Assembly: GCA_016718845.1 (NCBI GenBank)
Contig: JADKCK010000106.1
Span: 34,969-98,968, forward strand
Length of the DNA stretch: 64,000 nucleotides
Source: Sphingobacteriales bacterium
GTDB taxonomy: Bacteria; Bacteroidota; Bacteroidia; Chitinophagales; UBA2359
Direction of reading: 5' to 3'
The notes under the pieces are model-generated. The model did not search any database, had not been told where the DNA came from, and saw only the letters and a program-made list of their open reading frames with translations. A program made the translations under genes and the position numbers. Below, one piece after another: positions 41,795 to 50,873 of this stretch (positions are counted from its first letter, which is position 1; the number at the start of each line of letters is the position of its first letter).

Positions 41795-44011
41795 ATGAAA
41801 AAATACATCGCGTTGCTCCTTGCAACATGGCAAATAACATTTGCATTTGCCCAAAATAATTTTTTGGCAGTTGTTAAGGATGCCGCCAATGGCGAAGTCC
41901 TAATTGGGGCAAAAGTTGCTGTAGAAAAAAGTAACTTGGGCGGAATTACTGATACAGAAGGGCAAGTTGAATTAAAAAACCTGCCAAACAGCACAACAAA
42001 CATCACTTTTACCTACGTTGGCTACGTCCCTCAAACAGTCCTTTTTGTCTTTCCAAAAGATGCAAACAAACTACACGAAGTTTTGTTGGAAGCAAATATC
42101 GAAGGACTAGACGAAATTATTGTCGAAAGCACAAGAGCAAATAAATCAATTGCTAATACCCCAAGCCGAATTGAAGCATTAACCGACGAGATAGATGAAG
42201 CTGCAAGCATGGAACCAAGCCGAATTTCGCACCTCATCACGCACACAACCGGCGTACAGGTACAAACTACCTCGGCAGGTAGCAACGGCTCGGTAGTTCG
42301 AATACAAGGCATGAATGGTCGATATGCTAAACTTTTGAAAGATGGTTTCCCGCTTTATGGTGGCTTTTCGGGAAGTTTGGACGTACTCCAAATCCCTCCC
42401 TTAGACTTACGACAGGTTGAATTTATCAAAGGCTCTTCATCTACTTTACACGGCGGTGGTGCAATAGCAGGTGTGTTGAACTTGTTGTCTAAAACCGCCG
42501 ATAAAGAGGAAACCCTCTTACATTTTAATCGTTCAACCATCGGTTCAAACGATTTGAACGCTTTTGTTGCCCGTAAATTTGGTAAATTTGGACTGACCAA
42601 CTTAGTCTCCTTTCAACTGCATAAAGCCTTTGATGCAGATAAGGACGGATTTTCTGATTTACCCAAAATCTCAAAATTCAATTTCAATCCAAAACTCTTT
42701 TTTTATCCCAATAAAAAAACAACCCTATACTTTGGCGGAACCATCACCCGCGAGTTTCGGCAAGGTGGCGATATGAAACTGTTAAAAAATTTCCAAGCGT
42801 CTCCCCAACATTTCTATTTAGACAGACAAGAAACAAGCAGATACACCACCCAATTTAAACTTGACCGAAAAATCAACAACAATCAAACTTTAATTGTCAA
42901 AAACAGTTTTAATGTTTTTGACCGTTATTTGAACATTCGTCAAGATTCCATAGGCACGCAAGCCATTATGGGAGGAAATCAAAAAGCAAGTTTTTCGGAA
43001 CTGACTTACAGCATCGAAAAAAACAAACACGAACTGATTTTGGGAGCAAATTACATCTTAGACAATTTTAATAGGCAAAATTTGGGCGAAACAGATTTTG
43101 TACCCATCGAAGAAGAACATCAAACCGCCAGCCTTTTTGTAAACCACGTTTGGAAAGCCGCACAATTTCTGGATATAGAAAGCGGCTTACGTGCCGATTG
43201 GAACAAAAATAAAAGTAACATTAGCACCGACGAAGGACGCATCTTTGTGATGCCAAGAGTTGCAGCATTGATAAAGTATAACCAACATCTAACTACCCGA
43301 TTGAGCGGCGGTTTGGGTTATCGCCCATTGACAATTTTTAACGAAGAAGCCGAACCCTATGGATTCAAAAACTTTGTAGCAATAGACTTTGCCAATGCAA
43401 AAGCCGAAAACTCAATCGGTCTGAACGGCGATATTGGCTACAAATCAACATTTGGCGAAAATATACTCCTTTCATTAAACCAAATGTTTTTTTACAACAG
43501 CATCCAAAACCCAATCGTGCTGCAAACAACCGCTAATGGTCAGTTTCAATTTGCTAATGCCAGCAATAACATAAAAAGTCAAGGATTTGAAACACAAATA
43601 AAACTTACCTTCTGGAAAATCACTTGGTTCTTGGGCTATACCTTTACAGATGTATTTTTTGATAAAACCGAAAAAGAAACCCTTGTCCTAAACCCCAAAC
43701 ACAGCGTGAAAGGTGACTTTTTGTTTGTAGAAGACGGAAAATGGCGAATTGGGCTAGACTATGAATACAAAAGCGGACAGCGTTTGTCGAATAACCAAAC
43801 AACAAGGGGCTTATTTACAACAGGTTTAGTAATCGAGCGAACACTCGGTAATTTTGTGCTGTTTGGCAATGCCGAAAACATAACCGATGCCCGCCAAACC
43901 CGATACGAAAGCCTAATCTCTCAACCCAACAATACCCCACAGTTTACCGAAGTGTGGGCTCCGCTCGATGGCAGATTTTTCAACTTTGGGCTAAAAATAA
44001 AACTGGACTAA
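41795..44011 (+). CDS. TonB-dependent outer-membrane receptor
   Basis: Starting at ATG 41795 (MKKYIALLLATWQITFAFAQ) the product has 738 residues with a signal peptide. A CarboxypepD-regulatory-like domain (about 22-100, GEVLIGAKVAVEKSNLGGITDTEGQVEL) is followed by the plug (TPSRIEAL..., VVRIQGMNGRYAKLLKDGFPLYGGF) and a 22-strand-type barrel ending in FNFGLKIKLD. It takes up a siderophore, cobalamin or other small ligand with TonB-ExbBD energy; the plug resembles iron/corrinoid receptors, but the substrate cannot be read off. A TTG one codon upstream is an alternative start. It is monocistronic. Confidence 0.9.
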   Translation: MKKYIALLLATWQITFAFAQNNFLAVVKDAANGEVLIGAKVAVEKSNLGGITDTEGQVELKNLPNSTTNITFTYVGYVPQTVLFVFPKDANKLHEVLLEANIEGLDEIIVESTRANKSIANTPSRIEALTDEIDEAASMEPSRISHLITHTTGVQVQTTSAGSNGSVVRIQGMNGRYAKLLKDGFPLYGGFSGSLDVLQIPPLDLRQVEFIKGSSSTLHGGGAIAGVLNLLSKTADKEETLLHFNRSTIGSNDLNAFVARKFGKFGLTNLVSFQLHKAFDADKDGFSDLPKISKFNFNPKLFFYPNKKTTLYFGGTITREFRQGGDMKLLKNFQASPQHFYLDRQETSRYTTQFKLDRKINNNQTLIVKNSFNVFDRYLNIRQDSIGTQAIMGGNQKASFSELTYSIEKNKHELILGANYILDNFNRQNLGETDFVPIEEEHQTASLFVNHVWKAAQFLDIESGLRADWNKNKSNISTDEGRIFVMPRVAALIKYNQHLTTRLSGGLGYRPLTIFNEEAEPYGFKNFVAIDFANAKAENSIGLNGDIGYKSTFGENILLSLNQMFFYNSIQNPIVLQTTANGQFQFANASNNIKSQGFETQIKLTFWKITWFLGYTFTDVFFDKTEKETLVLNPKHSVKGDFLFVEDGKWRIGLDYEYKSGQRLSNNQTTRGLFTTGLVIERTLGNFVLFGNAENITDARQTRYESLISQPNNTPQFTEVWAPLDGRFFNFGLKIKLD

Positions 44012-44192
44012 TAACCGCAGCTACTACAACGCATCTATGCCAATTGTCGCCAAAGCCTAACCCTCCAAAGCTAACCCAAATGCGTTATGCCTAAGCGCTA
44101 TCATTGTTTGCTAAACATCTACAACAAACATTAAAGTGTTAGCTGCCTACTAATACTTCACACCAAAATAATCATCGCCCTTTTTATCCACC

Positions 44193-44230
44193 AAAAATCC
44201 CCCAAAAACAAACGTTTTTGGGGGATTTTT
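44193..44230 (+). terminator. Terminator of the TonB receptor gene
   Basis: AAAAATCCCCCAAAAAC and GTTTTTGGGGGATTTTT, perfect 17-bp stem with a 4-base loop. The same arms recur at 44951-44991. Confidence 0.85.
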
Positions 44231-44261
44231 GCAAACAATACCTACCTATTTACTACCTTTG
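44228..44261 (+). promoter_or_regulatory. Promoter of the DHFR-like gene overlapping the terminator tail
   Basis: TTTG at 44228-44231 and TACCTTTG at 44254-44261, spacing 22 bases; the -33 box is the end of the preceding terminator. Confidence 0.55.
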
Positions 44262-44281
44262 CTATACTAAACAAACAACTT

Positions 44282-44800
44282 ATGCGCAACATCATACTAT
44301 ACACAGCCCTTAGCCTCGACAACTACATAGCAAAAACAAACGGCGGCATCGATTGGCTTTTTAACGACCAAGATTATGGCTACACCCAATTTTATACCCA
44401 AATTGATACCCTTTTGATGGGTAACAACACCTACAAAACTGTGTTAGGTTTTGGTAATTTTCCGCACAACGACCGCCGCTGTATAGTGTTTAGCCACTTA
44501 CCTAAACCCCATACCGACACCGAACCAAGTGTAACCTTTATCAACCAAAATATTGTTGATTTTGTACAACAACTTAAGGCACAGCAAGGTAAAGATATTT
44601 GGTTGGTTGGTGGCGCACAAATAAATACACTGCTGCTAAATGCTGGTTTGATAGACCAAATGGTGTTATCTATTCACCCCGTTTTATTGGGCAATGGCAT
44701 ACCCCTTTTTTATAAACCATACAACACCACCAATTGGGTATTAACCAACTGCCAAACTTTTGACAGTGGTTTGGTGCAGCTAACGTATAAACCGAACTAA
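44282..44800 (+). CDS. Dihydrofolate reductase-like / RibD C-terminal domain protein
   Basis: This 172-residue protein has MRNIILYTALSLDNYIA, GGIDWLF, a LLMGNNTYKT segment, the GGAQINTLLL nucleotide loop and LSIHPVLLGNGIPLF. This is the stand-alone DHFR/RibD-C fold (YyaP/YwjB type). It is probably an NADPH-dependent reductase with an unknown pterin or aminopyrimidine substrate. It is framed by two terminators with the same stem and is therefore monocistronic. Confidence 0.85.
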   Translation: MRNIILYTALSLDNYIAKTNGGIDWLFNDQDYGYTQFYTQIDTLLMGNNTYKTVLGFGNFPHNDRRCIVFSHLPKPHTDTEPSVTFINQNIVDFVQQLKAQQGKDIWLVGGAQINTLLLNAGLIDQMVLSIHPVLLGNGIPLFYKPYNTTNWVLTNCQTFDSGLVQLTYKPN

Positions 44801-44808
44801 TTTTAAGC

Positions 44809-44923
44809 AACTGATGTTGCGAAATACGCTATTTAGCTTTATTTAGGACACAGATTTTTACAGATTAGACACGGACAAGATGGATTTTTATTAATGACCG
44901 GTGTTTACGTAGCGGAATGTTGC
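44809..44923. repeat. Dispersed intergenic repeat, copy near 44.8 kb (inverted)
   Basis: AACTGATGTTGCG (44809-44821) and TAGCGGAATGTTGCA (44910-44923) are reverse complements of blocks that bound the 54.4-54.6 kb copy (TGCAACATTCCGCTA at 54374; TGCGTAATATCAGTT at 54588). Confidence 0.4.
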
Positions 44924-44950
44924 ATACACGCTTATTTGCAAAAGCAACAA

Positions 44951-44991
44951 AAAAATCCCCCAAAAACGCATTTGTTTTTGGGGGATTTTTT
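44951..44991. terminator. Terminator between the DHFR-like and carboxylase genes
   Basis: AAAAATCCCCCAAAAAC and GTTTTTGGGGGATTTTT around a 6-base loop, arms the same as at 44193. Confidence 0.85.
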
Positions 44992-45068
44992 ACCTAAAAA
45001 AGGGCAATTCAATTTTGTTTATTAGCCAATAAAAAGCCATAAACAAGGGCATTGGGTTGGGTAATAGG

Positions 45069-46670
45069 CTACATTCTAAACACCCCAAACTCGCCTGTGC
45101 CTTTAATGGCTTTGTTGTTTACAACAGCAAGGCAAAAGCCCAGTACGTTGCGGGTGTCGCGGGGGTCAATGATGCCGTCGTCCCAGATTTGGGAGGTGGC
45201 ATAAAAAGCGTTCGATTGTTTGCCAATTTCGTTAATCATATAGGCTCGCATTTGGGTAGCTTGGTCTTCGTCTATGGTAGCGCCCATTTTAATGGCGGAC
45301 TCGCGTTGCACCATTTCCATAACGCCTGCTAATTGCTCGGCGCCCATAACGGCAATTTGGTGATTGGGGTACGAAAACAAAAAGCGAGGTTCGTAGGCTC
45401 GTCCGCTCATGCCATAATTACCAGCCCCATACGAGGCGCCCATCATAATGGTAATAGCTGGCACTTCGCTGTTCGATACGGCATTGATTAGTTTAGCGCC
45501 ATGTTTAATAATGCCCTCTTGCTCGTATTGTTTGCCTACCATAAAACCAGTAATATTTTGTAGGTAGATGATAGGTTTGTTGTTGCGGTTGCAAAGTTGA
45601 ATAAAATGAGCACCTTTGTTCGATGAGTCGGAGAACAATACGCCATTGTTTGCCAAGATGCCCACTTCGTAGCCATGTATGTGGGCATAGCCACAAACAA
45701 GGGTGCTGCCCCAATCGGGCTTAAACTCCAAAAACTCCGAGCCGTCGGTAATGCGTGCTATTACTTCGCGGGCGTCGTAGGGTTTGCGTACATCTGCCGA
45801 CACAATGCCCAACAACTCTTCGGGGCTATACAGTGGTTCGGCAATGCTGTTGGCATTGGGCAGGTGGTGGGTGTTAGGGGCTTTTAGGTGTGCCACAATA
45901 TCGCGGGCTTTTTGTATGGCTTCGGGTTCGGTGTTGGTTAGGTAATCCGACACGCCCGATATGCGGCTGTGCATTTCGGCACCGCCCAGTGTTTCGTCGT
46001 CTACAATTTCGTTGGTTGCCATTTTAACTAAGGGCGGACCCGCCAAAAAAACTTTGGAGTGTTGTTTAATCATAATCACATAATCCGACATGCCGGGTAT
46101 GTAGGCTCCGCCTGCCGTGCTGTTGCCAAAAACAATGGAGATGCTGGGTATGCCTAGTTTTGAGCGGCGTGTTATCTCGCGGAAGTTAATGCCACCTTGT
46201 ACAAATATTTTGGCTTGTTCGGGTAGGTTAGCCCCCGCCGATTCGACGAGGTTTATCATCGGTAGTTCGTTTTCGAGGGCAATTTGGCTGATGCGTAGGG
46301 CTTTTTGAAGCGTAAAATAGTCTATGGCACCGCCTTTGTTAGTACCAACATTGGCAGACACGGCACACAAACGCCCCGACACAAACCCAATACCGCAAAC
46401 TATGGTACCGCCTGCGCCAAATCCACCCTGCCCTAATCCTGCCAAAGGCATTAGTTCTATGAATGGCGAGTCTTGGTCGAGCAACAGTTCAATGCGCTCG
46501 CGGGTAAGCATTTTGTCTTGTTTGCGGGCTTTGGCTATATGTTTATCTTCACCCTGATACAAGCTTTTTTGCAATTCGGAGTTTAGTTTGTCAATAAGTT
46601 GTTGCATTTGGGCAAGATTATCGTGGTAGCTTGCCGCGTTGGGGTTGATGCGAGATTTTATGATAGGCAT
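45069..46670 (-). CDS. Acyl-CoA carboxylase beta subunit, methylcrotonyl/geranyl-CoA carboxylase type
   Basis: The 533-residue carboxyltransferase opens with KLNSELQKSLYQGEDKHIAKARKQDKML. It contains VESAGANLPEQAKIFVQGG, the acyl-CoA site GNSTAGGAYIPGMSDY, and TGFMVGKQYEQEGIIKHGAKL with GASYGAGNYGMSGRAYEPRF. The TGFMVG...EGI(A/I)K signature is that of MCC/GCC beta subunits and not of PCC. It transfers CO2 from carboxybiotin, in leucine or isoprenoid breakdown. The biotin-carboxylase alpha subunit is not adjacent. Confidence 0.85.
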   Translation of the reverse strand: MPIIKSRINPNAASYHDNLAQMQQLIDKLNSELQKSLYQGEDKHIAKARKQDKMLTRERIELLLDQDSPFIELMPLAGLGQGGFGAGGTIVCGIGFVSGRLCAVSANVGTNKGGAIDYFTLQKALRISQIALENELPMINLVESAGANLPEQAKIFVQGGINFREITRRSKLGIPSISIVFGNSTAGGAYIPGMSDYVIMIKQHSKVFLAGPPLVKMATNEIVDDETLGGAEMHSRISGVSDYLTNTEPEAIQKARDIVAHLKAPNTHHLPNANSIAEPLYSPEELLGIVSADVRKPYDAREVIARITDGSEFLEFKPDWGSTLVCGYAHIHGYEVGILANNGVLFSDSSNKGAHFIQLCNRNNKPIIYLQNITGFMVGKQYEQEGIIKHGAKLINAVSNSEVPAITIMMGASYGAGNYGMSGRAYEPRFLFSYPNHQIAVMGAEQLAGVMEMVQRESAIKMGATIDEDQATQMRAYMINEIGKQSNAFYATSQIWDDGIIDPRDTRNVLGFCLAVVNNKAIKGTGEFGVFRM

Positions 46671-46730
46671 TTTTGTACTGATGAATTATTGGTTGTTAAG
46701 GATAAACGCATGGGTTTTGTTTTTCATCTG

Positions 46731-46738
46731 CAAAAATA
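46731..46738 (-). promoter_or_regulatory. -7 element for the carboxylase beta gene
   Basis: Minus-strand TATTTTTG 61 bases upstream of the ATG. Confidence 0.4.
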
Positions 46739-46766
46739 GCATTTTGGCGCGATATGGTGCATAAAA

Positions 46767-46804
46767 GTTAAGGAGATACACGGTAAATAGTGTATCTCCT
46801 TAAC
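46767..46804 (-). terminator. Terminator of the YbjN-like gene
   Basis: GTTAAGGAGATACAC and GTGTATCTCCTTAAC are perfect complements around an 8-base loop, followed on the minus strand by TTTTATGC. Confidence 0.75.
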
Positions 46805-46846
46805 AAAGGATAAGAGCAGTACGCCCCAATGTTGGTAGATGTGGGT

Positions 46847-47332
46847 TTATTGCGGCGGCGGCGGTGCGGCATTTGGCGTACTTGGGGCGGTAGGTTCGGC
46901 AGGGAACATTTTTTTTAGGCGGTCGTCGAGTTCGTCAGCCCACCATTCCATGTCCGATACCATGTTAAAAAACTCAATGTAGTCCATGCCTACAATATCG
47001 CGTTCAAAGGCGGCAAATACAAAATCCGAGCCTTCGCGCATGGTCATTTTTACACACAAGCTACCATGCGACAACTCGAGCAAATAACGATAGGCTTGCT
47101 CGCGGTTATAGGGTGGTAGTTGCAATAAAGGCGAAAAGATGCGCAAATAATGGCGAGTAAAGCCGCTACCTGTCACAAACTTAGTCATAAACATTTCGAG
47201 CCTTGCCGAGCCGCGCATCCAATAATACGCTTCGGCTTGTGCATCGTATACTTGGTCTTTGGTTAAACCAATGCCCAAAAAATACTGTTGAATGTATTGA
47301 TGGACAATTTCGGGAGTGATGTTTTCTGCCAT
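46847..47332 (-). CDS. YbjN-domain-like protein
   Basis: The 161-residue protein has the alpha/beta fold pattern of YbjN / type III chaperone-like proteins (LRIFSPLLQLPPYNREQAYRYLLELSHG, VFAAFERDIVGMD) and a Pro-rich C-terminal tail (EPTAPSTPNAAPPPPQ). It is cytosolic and probably a protein-binding or stress-related factor; no enzyme motif is present. Confidence 0.6.
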   Translation of the reverse strand: MAENITPEIVHQYIQQYFLGIGLTKDQVYDAQAEAYYWMRGSARLEMFMTKFVTGSGFTRHYLRIFSPLLQLPPYNREQAYRYLLELSHGSLCVKMTMREGSDFVFAAFERDIVGMDYIEFFNMVSDMEWWADELDDRLKKMFPAEPTAPSTPNAAPPPPQ

Positions 47333-47523
47333 AAGATAAGTTTGAAAGAGTTGATGTTTTTGTGGAAGAAAAATACTTGTGATTGGTTTTAGCTTAAAAA
47401 ACTAAAATGCACATTTAGAAACGCGAAGATACCGAAAAAAAACGAGAATTAGCCTCGAAAAGAAAATTTTGTGAAAAAAAAAGTTTTTAGGGCAGATATA
47501 GCCTAAAATATACGCTACTTTTG

Positions 47524-47531
47524 TACCTTTG
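47524..47531 (+). promoter_or_regulatory. -7 element for the acidic-tail protein gene
   Basis: TACCTTTG 22 bases before the ATG at 47553; a TTG start at 47529 would lie inside it. Confidence 0.6.
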
Positions 47532-47552
47532 CACCCACAAAATTACACAACA

Positions 47553-48260
47553 ATGGCAAAAAAACACCACAAACCACAACAAGTATCTCCTAAAAATTAC
47601 ATTATTACCAAAGGGCGCACCTTGCCTATTATTAATTGCTATATCACCATCGATTGGAAAGAAATGGGCATAGCAACCGTGTGTATAGTACGCCAAATGC
47701 CAAGTGGCAAACTGCTCATTGGCTCGTATGTAGTAGATATTTATTGCTTGGGCGTAAAAGATACGCTTTTTTTCTTTGGTATAGAACCCGACAATATTTA
47801 CGAAGAGGTATTGAACAGAGCTTATGGCGGAGACAACTTTGAGGAGATAGACGCTAATTTAGCCCAAAACATTGTTTGGGGTGCCTTAGAATATGCCGAA
47901 GATTTGGGCTTTAACCCTCATCGAGATTTTGAAGTAACCGAATATTTGCTAGACCCCGCCGACAAAATTGAATACATAGAGGTAGAGTTTGGCAAAGATG
48001 GTAAGCCTTTTTATTTTAGCGGTCCCTACGATGATACGGATAAAATTTTAAACAAATTAGTTAACAAACTAGGCGTTGGTGGGTTCAACTTTGTTTTGAA
48101 CGAACACGTTTATGACTGGGAGTTCGAAGATTATGACGAGGATGATGATGACTGGGACAAGGACTGGGACCATGATGAAGACGAAGACGAAGACGAAGCT
48201 GACGAATCATCTAAAACAACCAATTTTGGCGATTACATTGATTTTGAAGAAACTAAATAA
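47553..48260 (+). CDS. Hypothetical protein with highly acidic C-terminus
   Basis: From ATG 47553 (MAKKHHKPQQVSPKNYIITK) the product has 235 residues. I do not recognise the family. The first 170 residues look globular (CYITIDWKEMGIATVCIVRQ, GSYVVDIYCLGVKDTLFFF). Residues about 195-225 are almost all Asp and Glu with Trp (EDYDEDDDDWDKDWDHDEDE), then a short closing segment. Such tails may bind cations or mimic nucleic acid. It is not secreted, and it is monocistronic with its own promoter and terminator. Confidence 0.65.
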   Translation: MAKKHHKPQQVSPKNYIITKGRTLPIINCYITIDWKEMGIATVCIVRQMPSGKLLIGSYVVDIYCLGVKDTLFFFGIEPDNIYEEVLNRAYGGDNFEEIDANLAQNIVWGALEYAEDLGFNPHRDFEVTEYLLDPADKIEYIEVEFGKDGKPFYFSGPYDDTDKILNKLVNKLGVGGFNFVLNEHVYDWEFEDYDEDDDDWDKDWDHDEDEDEDEADESSKTTNFGDYIDFEETK

Positions 48261-48264
48261 AACG

Positions 48265-48302
48265 CAAAAAGCACACTCAAACCCATTTGAGTGTGCTTTT
48301 TT
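48265..48302. terminator. Bidirectional terminator
   Basis: AAAAAGCACACTCAAA and TTTGAGTGTGCTTTTT around CCCA, between convergent genes. Confidence 0.85.
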
Positions 48303-48323
48303 ACAAGCTATTTTGATGCCAAT

Positions 48324-48980
48324 TTAGTGGCAGTGACCACAACAAGTAGCTATACCTTTGGCTTTGTCAAAACATTCTTTGCCTTCTATCACCGAAAAAT
48401 AAATAATGCCCAACGAGCCAATGGCATCGGCATAGGCAAAGCCGGTTAGCTCGTAAATGGCACTTGATGCCAACAATACCACCGACATATAAATGCAGGT
48501 GCGGGTACAAGCTGCATCTGCCAAAATAGGTTTTGATTGTAGGGCGGTACCAATGCGCACTTTGCTTTGCAATAGCCACCACATAACTGCTATTGATACC
48601 ACCGACACCACCACACCCCAAAAGGTGGTTTGTGGGCGTTGATGTGTGTATAGGCTAAGGGCTACACTAACCAATAAACCCGCCGACAGTGCATAAAAAG
48701 CCCAGCCTGTTATGCGCAAAGCCTGCACCTCGAAGGTAGAGCGCGGGCTGTTGGGTTGGCGTTGTATGCGGCTAATCATGTACAAAATACCTGCCCCCGA
48801 AATTAACTCAATAAAACTATCTACCCCAAAACCAAATAGGGTAAGTGTTTCGTCTTCAAAACCCATAATGGTAGCTACCAAACCCTCTACAAAGTTGTAT
48901 ACTATAGTAAACACCGACAACCAATAAATGGCAGTAAAGTGTTTTTGCTCTTCGGGGTGGCTTAAAGTTGTTGTTTGCAT
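48324..48980 (-). CDS. Cation transporter, CDF-like, without cytosolic domain
   Basis: The 218-residue protein has about six membrane helices and CDF-type acidic positions (FGVDSFIEL in helix 2, ADAAC and YADAIGS in helices 5-6). It lacks the usual C-terminal cytosolic dimer domain and instead ends GIATCCGHCH, a probable metal-binding tail. It is likely to move Zn, Cd, Co or Ni; direction and metal are unknown. No metal regulator gene is adjacent. Confidence 0.7.
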   Translation of the reverse strand: MQTTTLSHPEEQKHFTAIYWLSVFTIVYNFVEGLVATIMGFEDETLTLFGFGVDSFIELISGAGILYMISRIQRQPNSPRSTFEVQALRITGWAFYALSAGLLVSVALSLYTHQRPQTTFWGVVVSVVSIAVMWWLLQSKVRIGTALQSKPILADAACTRTCIYMSVVLLASSAIYELTGFAYADAIGSLGIIYFSVIEGKECFDKAKGIATCCGHCH

Positions 48981-49273
48981 AAGGCAATTGATTGATTGAT
49001 TAGATAAAAAAACACCGATTTTTACACCCTATGGGCGCAAAAATCGGTGATAATGTGCAACTAAGTTGCAAAAAAATAATAAGTAGTGCTGCTGCAATGT
49101 GCTGCTAATACCAACAGCAACAAACCATAACTAACTAATAAGAGGGTGTGTTTTTTCATTGCGGTGCAAAGGTAGGTGTAATAGACACCCGTATAGTAAC
49201 AAAGTTGTGGTAAAAAATAACGTTATTAAGCAGATGCGTTACTTTGGATAAAGCTACAAAACTAAAGCATTAC

Positions 49274-50473
49274 TTACACTTTGCTACGAAACAGTTTTTG
49301 CAAATCGTCGGCGTGCATAGGTGCTTCAATGTCTTCGTCTATGTGTGGCACAACTACGCGATAGCGGCGCCATTTGTCGGTAACTTGTAGCATATCTTCG
49401 GGCAGGTCGGCTTCAAAATACATGTCTTTGCCTGTTGTAGGATGCACAAAACCCAAAACGCGGGCATGTAGGGCTTGGCGTGGAATAATTTTGAAGCAAT
49501 TATCTACAAATTGTTTGTACTTGCTGTAAATGGTTCCTTTGCGAATGGTGTTACCGCCATACTCGGGGTCGTTAAAAAGGGTGTGGTTGATGTGCTGAAA
49601 ATGCACCCTAATTTGGTGTGTACGCCCGGTTTCTAATCGGCACTCTACCAATGTAACATAGCCAAAGCGCTCTAAAACGGTATAATGCGTAACGGCATGT
49701 TTGCCTATGTCGCCATCAGGATAAACGTCCATTAGTTTTCTAAAACGTTGGTGTCGGTCAATGTGTCCGGTTATGGTGCCTTCGTCTTCGGCAACATCGC
49801 CCCAAACCAAAGCCACATAACGGCGCACAACGGTGTGGTCGAAAAACTGTTTGGCGAGGTGCGTCATGGCATATTCGTTTTTGGCAACAACTAGCAAGCC
49901 GCTGGTGTTTTTGTCTATGCGGTGTACCAAACCTGGGCGCATATTGGCATCCATGCTAATGCCACTACCCGATTTGTTGATGGGTAATTTTTGCAGATGA
50001 TGCAGCAAGCCATTAACCAAAGTACCGTCGTAGTTGCCACTGCCCGGGTGTACTACCAAACCAGCAGGTTTGTTGACCACCAATAGGTCGGCATCTTCGT
50101 ACACAATATCGAGGGGCATTTCTTCGGGCAGTACTTCAAAGTCGTGGCGTGGGCGGGGCAAAACTAAAGTAATTTCGTCGAGGGGTTTTACTTTGTAGTT
50201 CGATTTTACGGGCTTGCCATTTACCAAAATTGCTCCGGCAGCAGCCGCATTTTGGATACGGTTGCGACTGGCTTTCTCCGATATGTTAGCCAAGTATTTA
50301 TCTATTCGCAAAAGCGATTGACCCTTATCAACCACTTTGCGCATGTGTTCGTACCAATTTTGTTCGTCTTCGGCTTCTAATTCAAGCTCTGTGTTTTCCG
50401 TCGATTCGGTATCTTCTATTTCTATATTGGGTAATTGGTTATCTACTATCAATTGCTCGTTTTCGGTGTTCAT
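49274..50473 (-). CDS. rluD: RluD-family pseudouridine synthase
   Basis: The 399-residue protein has an acidic N-terminal extension of about 50 residues, an S4 RNA-binding domain (LRIDKYLANISEKASRNRIQNAAAAGAILVNG), and the catalytic domain with VVNKPAGLVVHPG and HRIDKNTSGLL (catalytic Asp). ETGRTHQIRVH follows. It isomerises uridines of 23S rRNA helix 69 or a related site. The exact target is inferred from the RluD-like architecture. Confidence 0.9.
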   Translation of the reverse strand: MNTENEQLIVDNQLPNIEIEDTESTENTELELEAEDEQNWYEHMRKVVDKGQSLLRIDKYLANISEKASRNRIQNAAAAGAILVNGKPVKSNYKVKPLDEITLVLPRPRHDFEVLPEEMPLDIVYEDADLLVVNKPAGLVVHPGSGNYDGTLVNGLLHHLQKLPINKSGSGISMDANMRPGLVHRIDKNTSGLLVVAKNEYAMTHLAKQFFDHTVVRRYVALVWGDVAEDEGTITGHIDRHQRFRKLMDVYPDGDIGKHAVTHYTVLERFGYVTLVECRLETGRTHQIRVHFQHINHTLFNDPEYGGNTIRKGTIYSKYKQFVDNCFKIIPRQALHARVLGFVHPTTGKDMYFEADLPEDMLQVTDKWRRYRVVVPHIDEDIEAPMHADDLQKLFRSKV

Positions 50474-50873
50474 TTTTTTTTATTTTTTATAGAGATGTTG
50501 TAATGTGGAGATGTGGTGAATTGTGAGGTGGTTTCTTGTTTTTTGTGGGGCTTTTTTTGGATAGTTTTGCTATATTTTGAAGATGCAAATTTGATATAGC
50601 TTAGTGGTTTTAGCTGAAAGTTTTCGAGGCTCAGCAAATGAACCGAAAAAAAAAAGGGAAAAAGGCAATTCCGAAAGGGGCATTTTGAAAATCCCATGGT
50701 TAACAAATCAGCGGGTGGGCGAATTTTTCGGGTGGGAGTCGGCAATCTATAAAGTTTTTAGTTTCCATAGTAGCCTATTTTTTTGCAAAGGTAATATTTT
50801 GGTGGCGATAAAACGAGTATCCCCTGCCCAAAAACTTGAGTAGGGGAGTTTTCATCTTTAACACCATTAATGT
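50474..50873. promoter_or_regulatory. Gap upstream of rluD with -7 element
   Basis: Minus-strand TACCTTTG at 50786-50793 can start a leader of about 300 bases into rluD. A weak CCCCT/AGGGG hairpin near 50822-50847 may end the cysN transcript. No gene is seen. Confidence 0.4.

Noticed and set aside
44024..44100. attC-like AACGCAT...ATGCGTTATGC after the TonB receptor gene
   Set aside because: The outer boxes match, but there are no inner boxes or matching spacers, and the preceding gene is far larger than a cassette.
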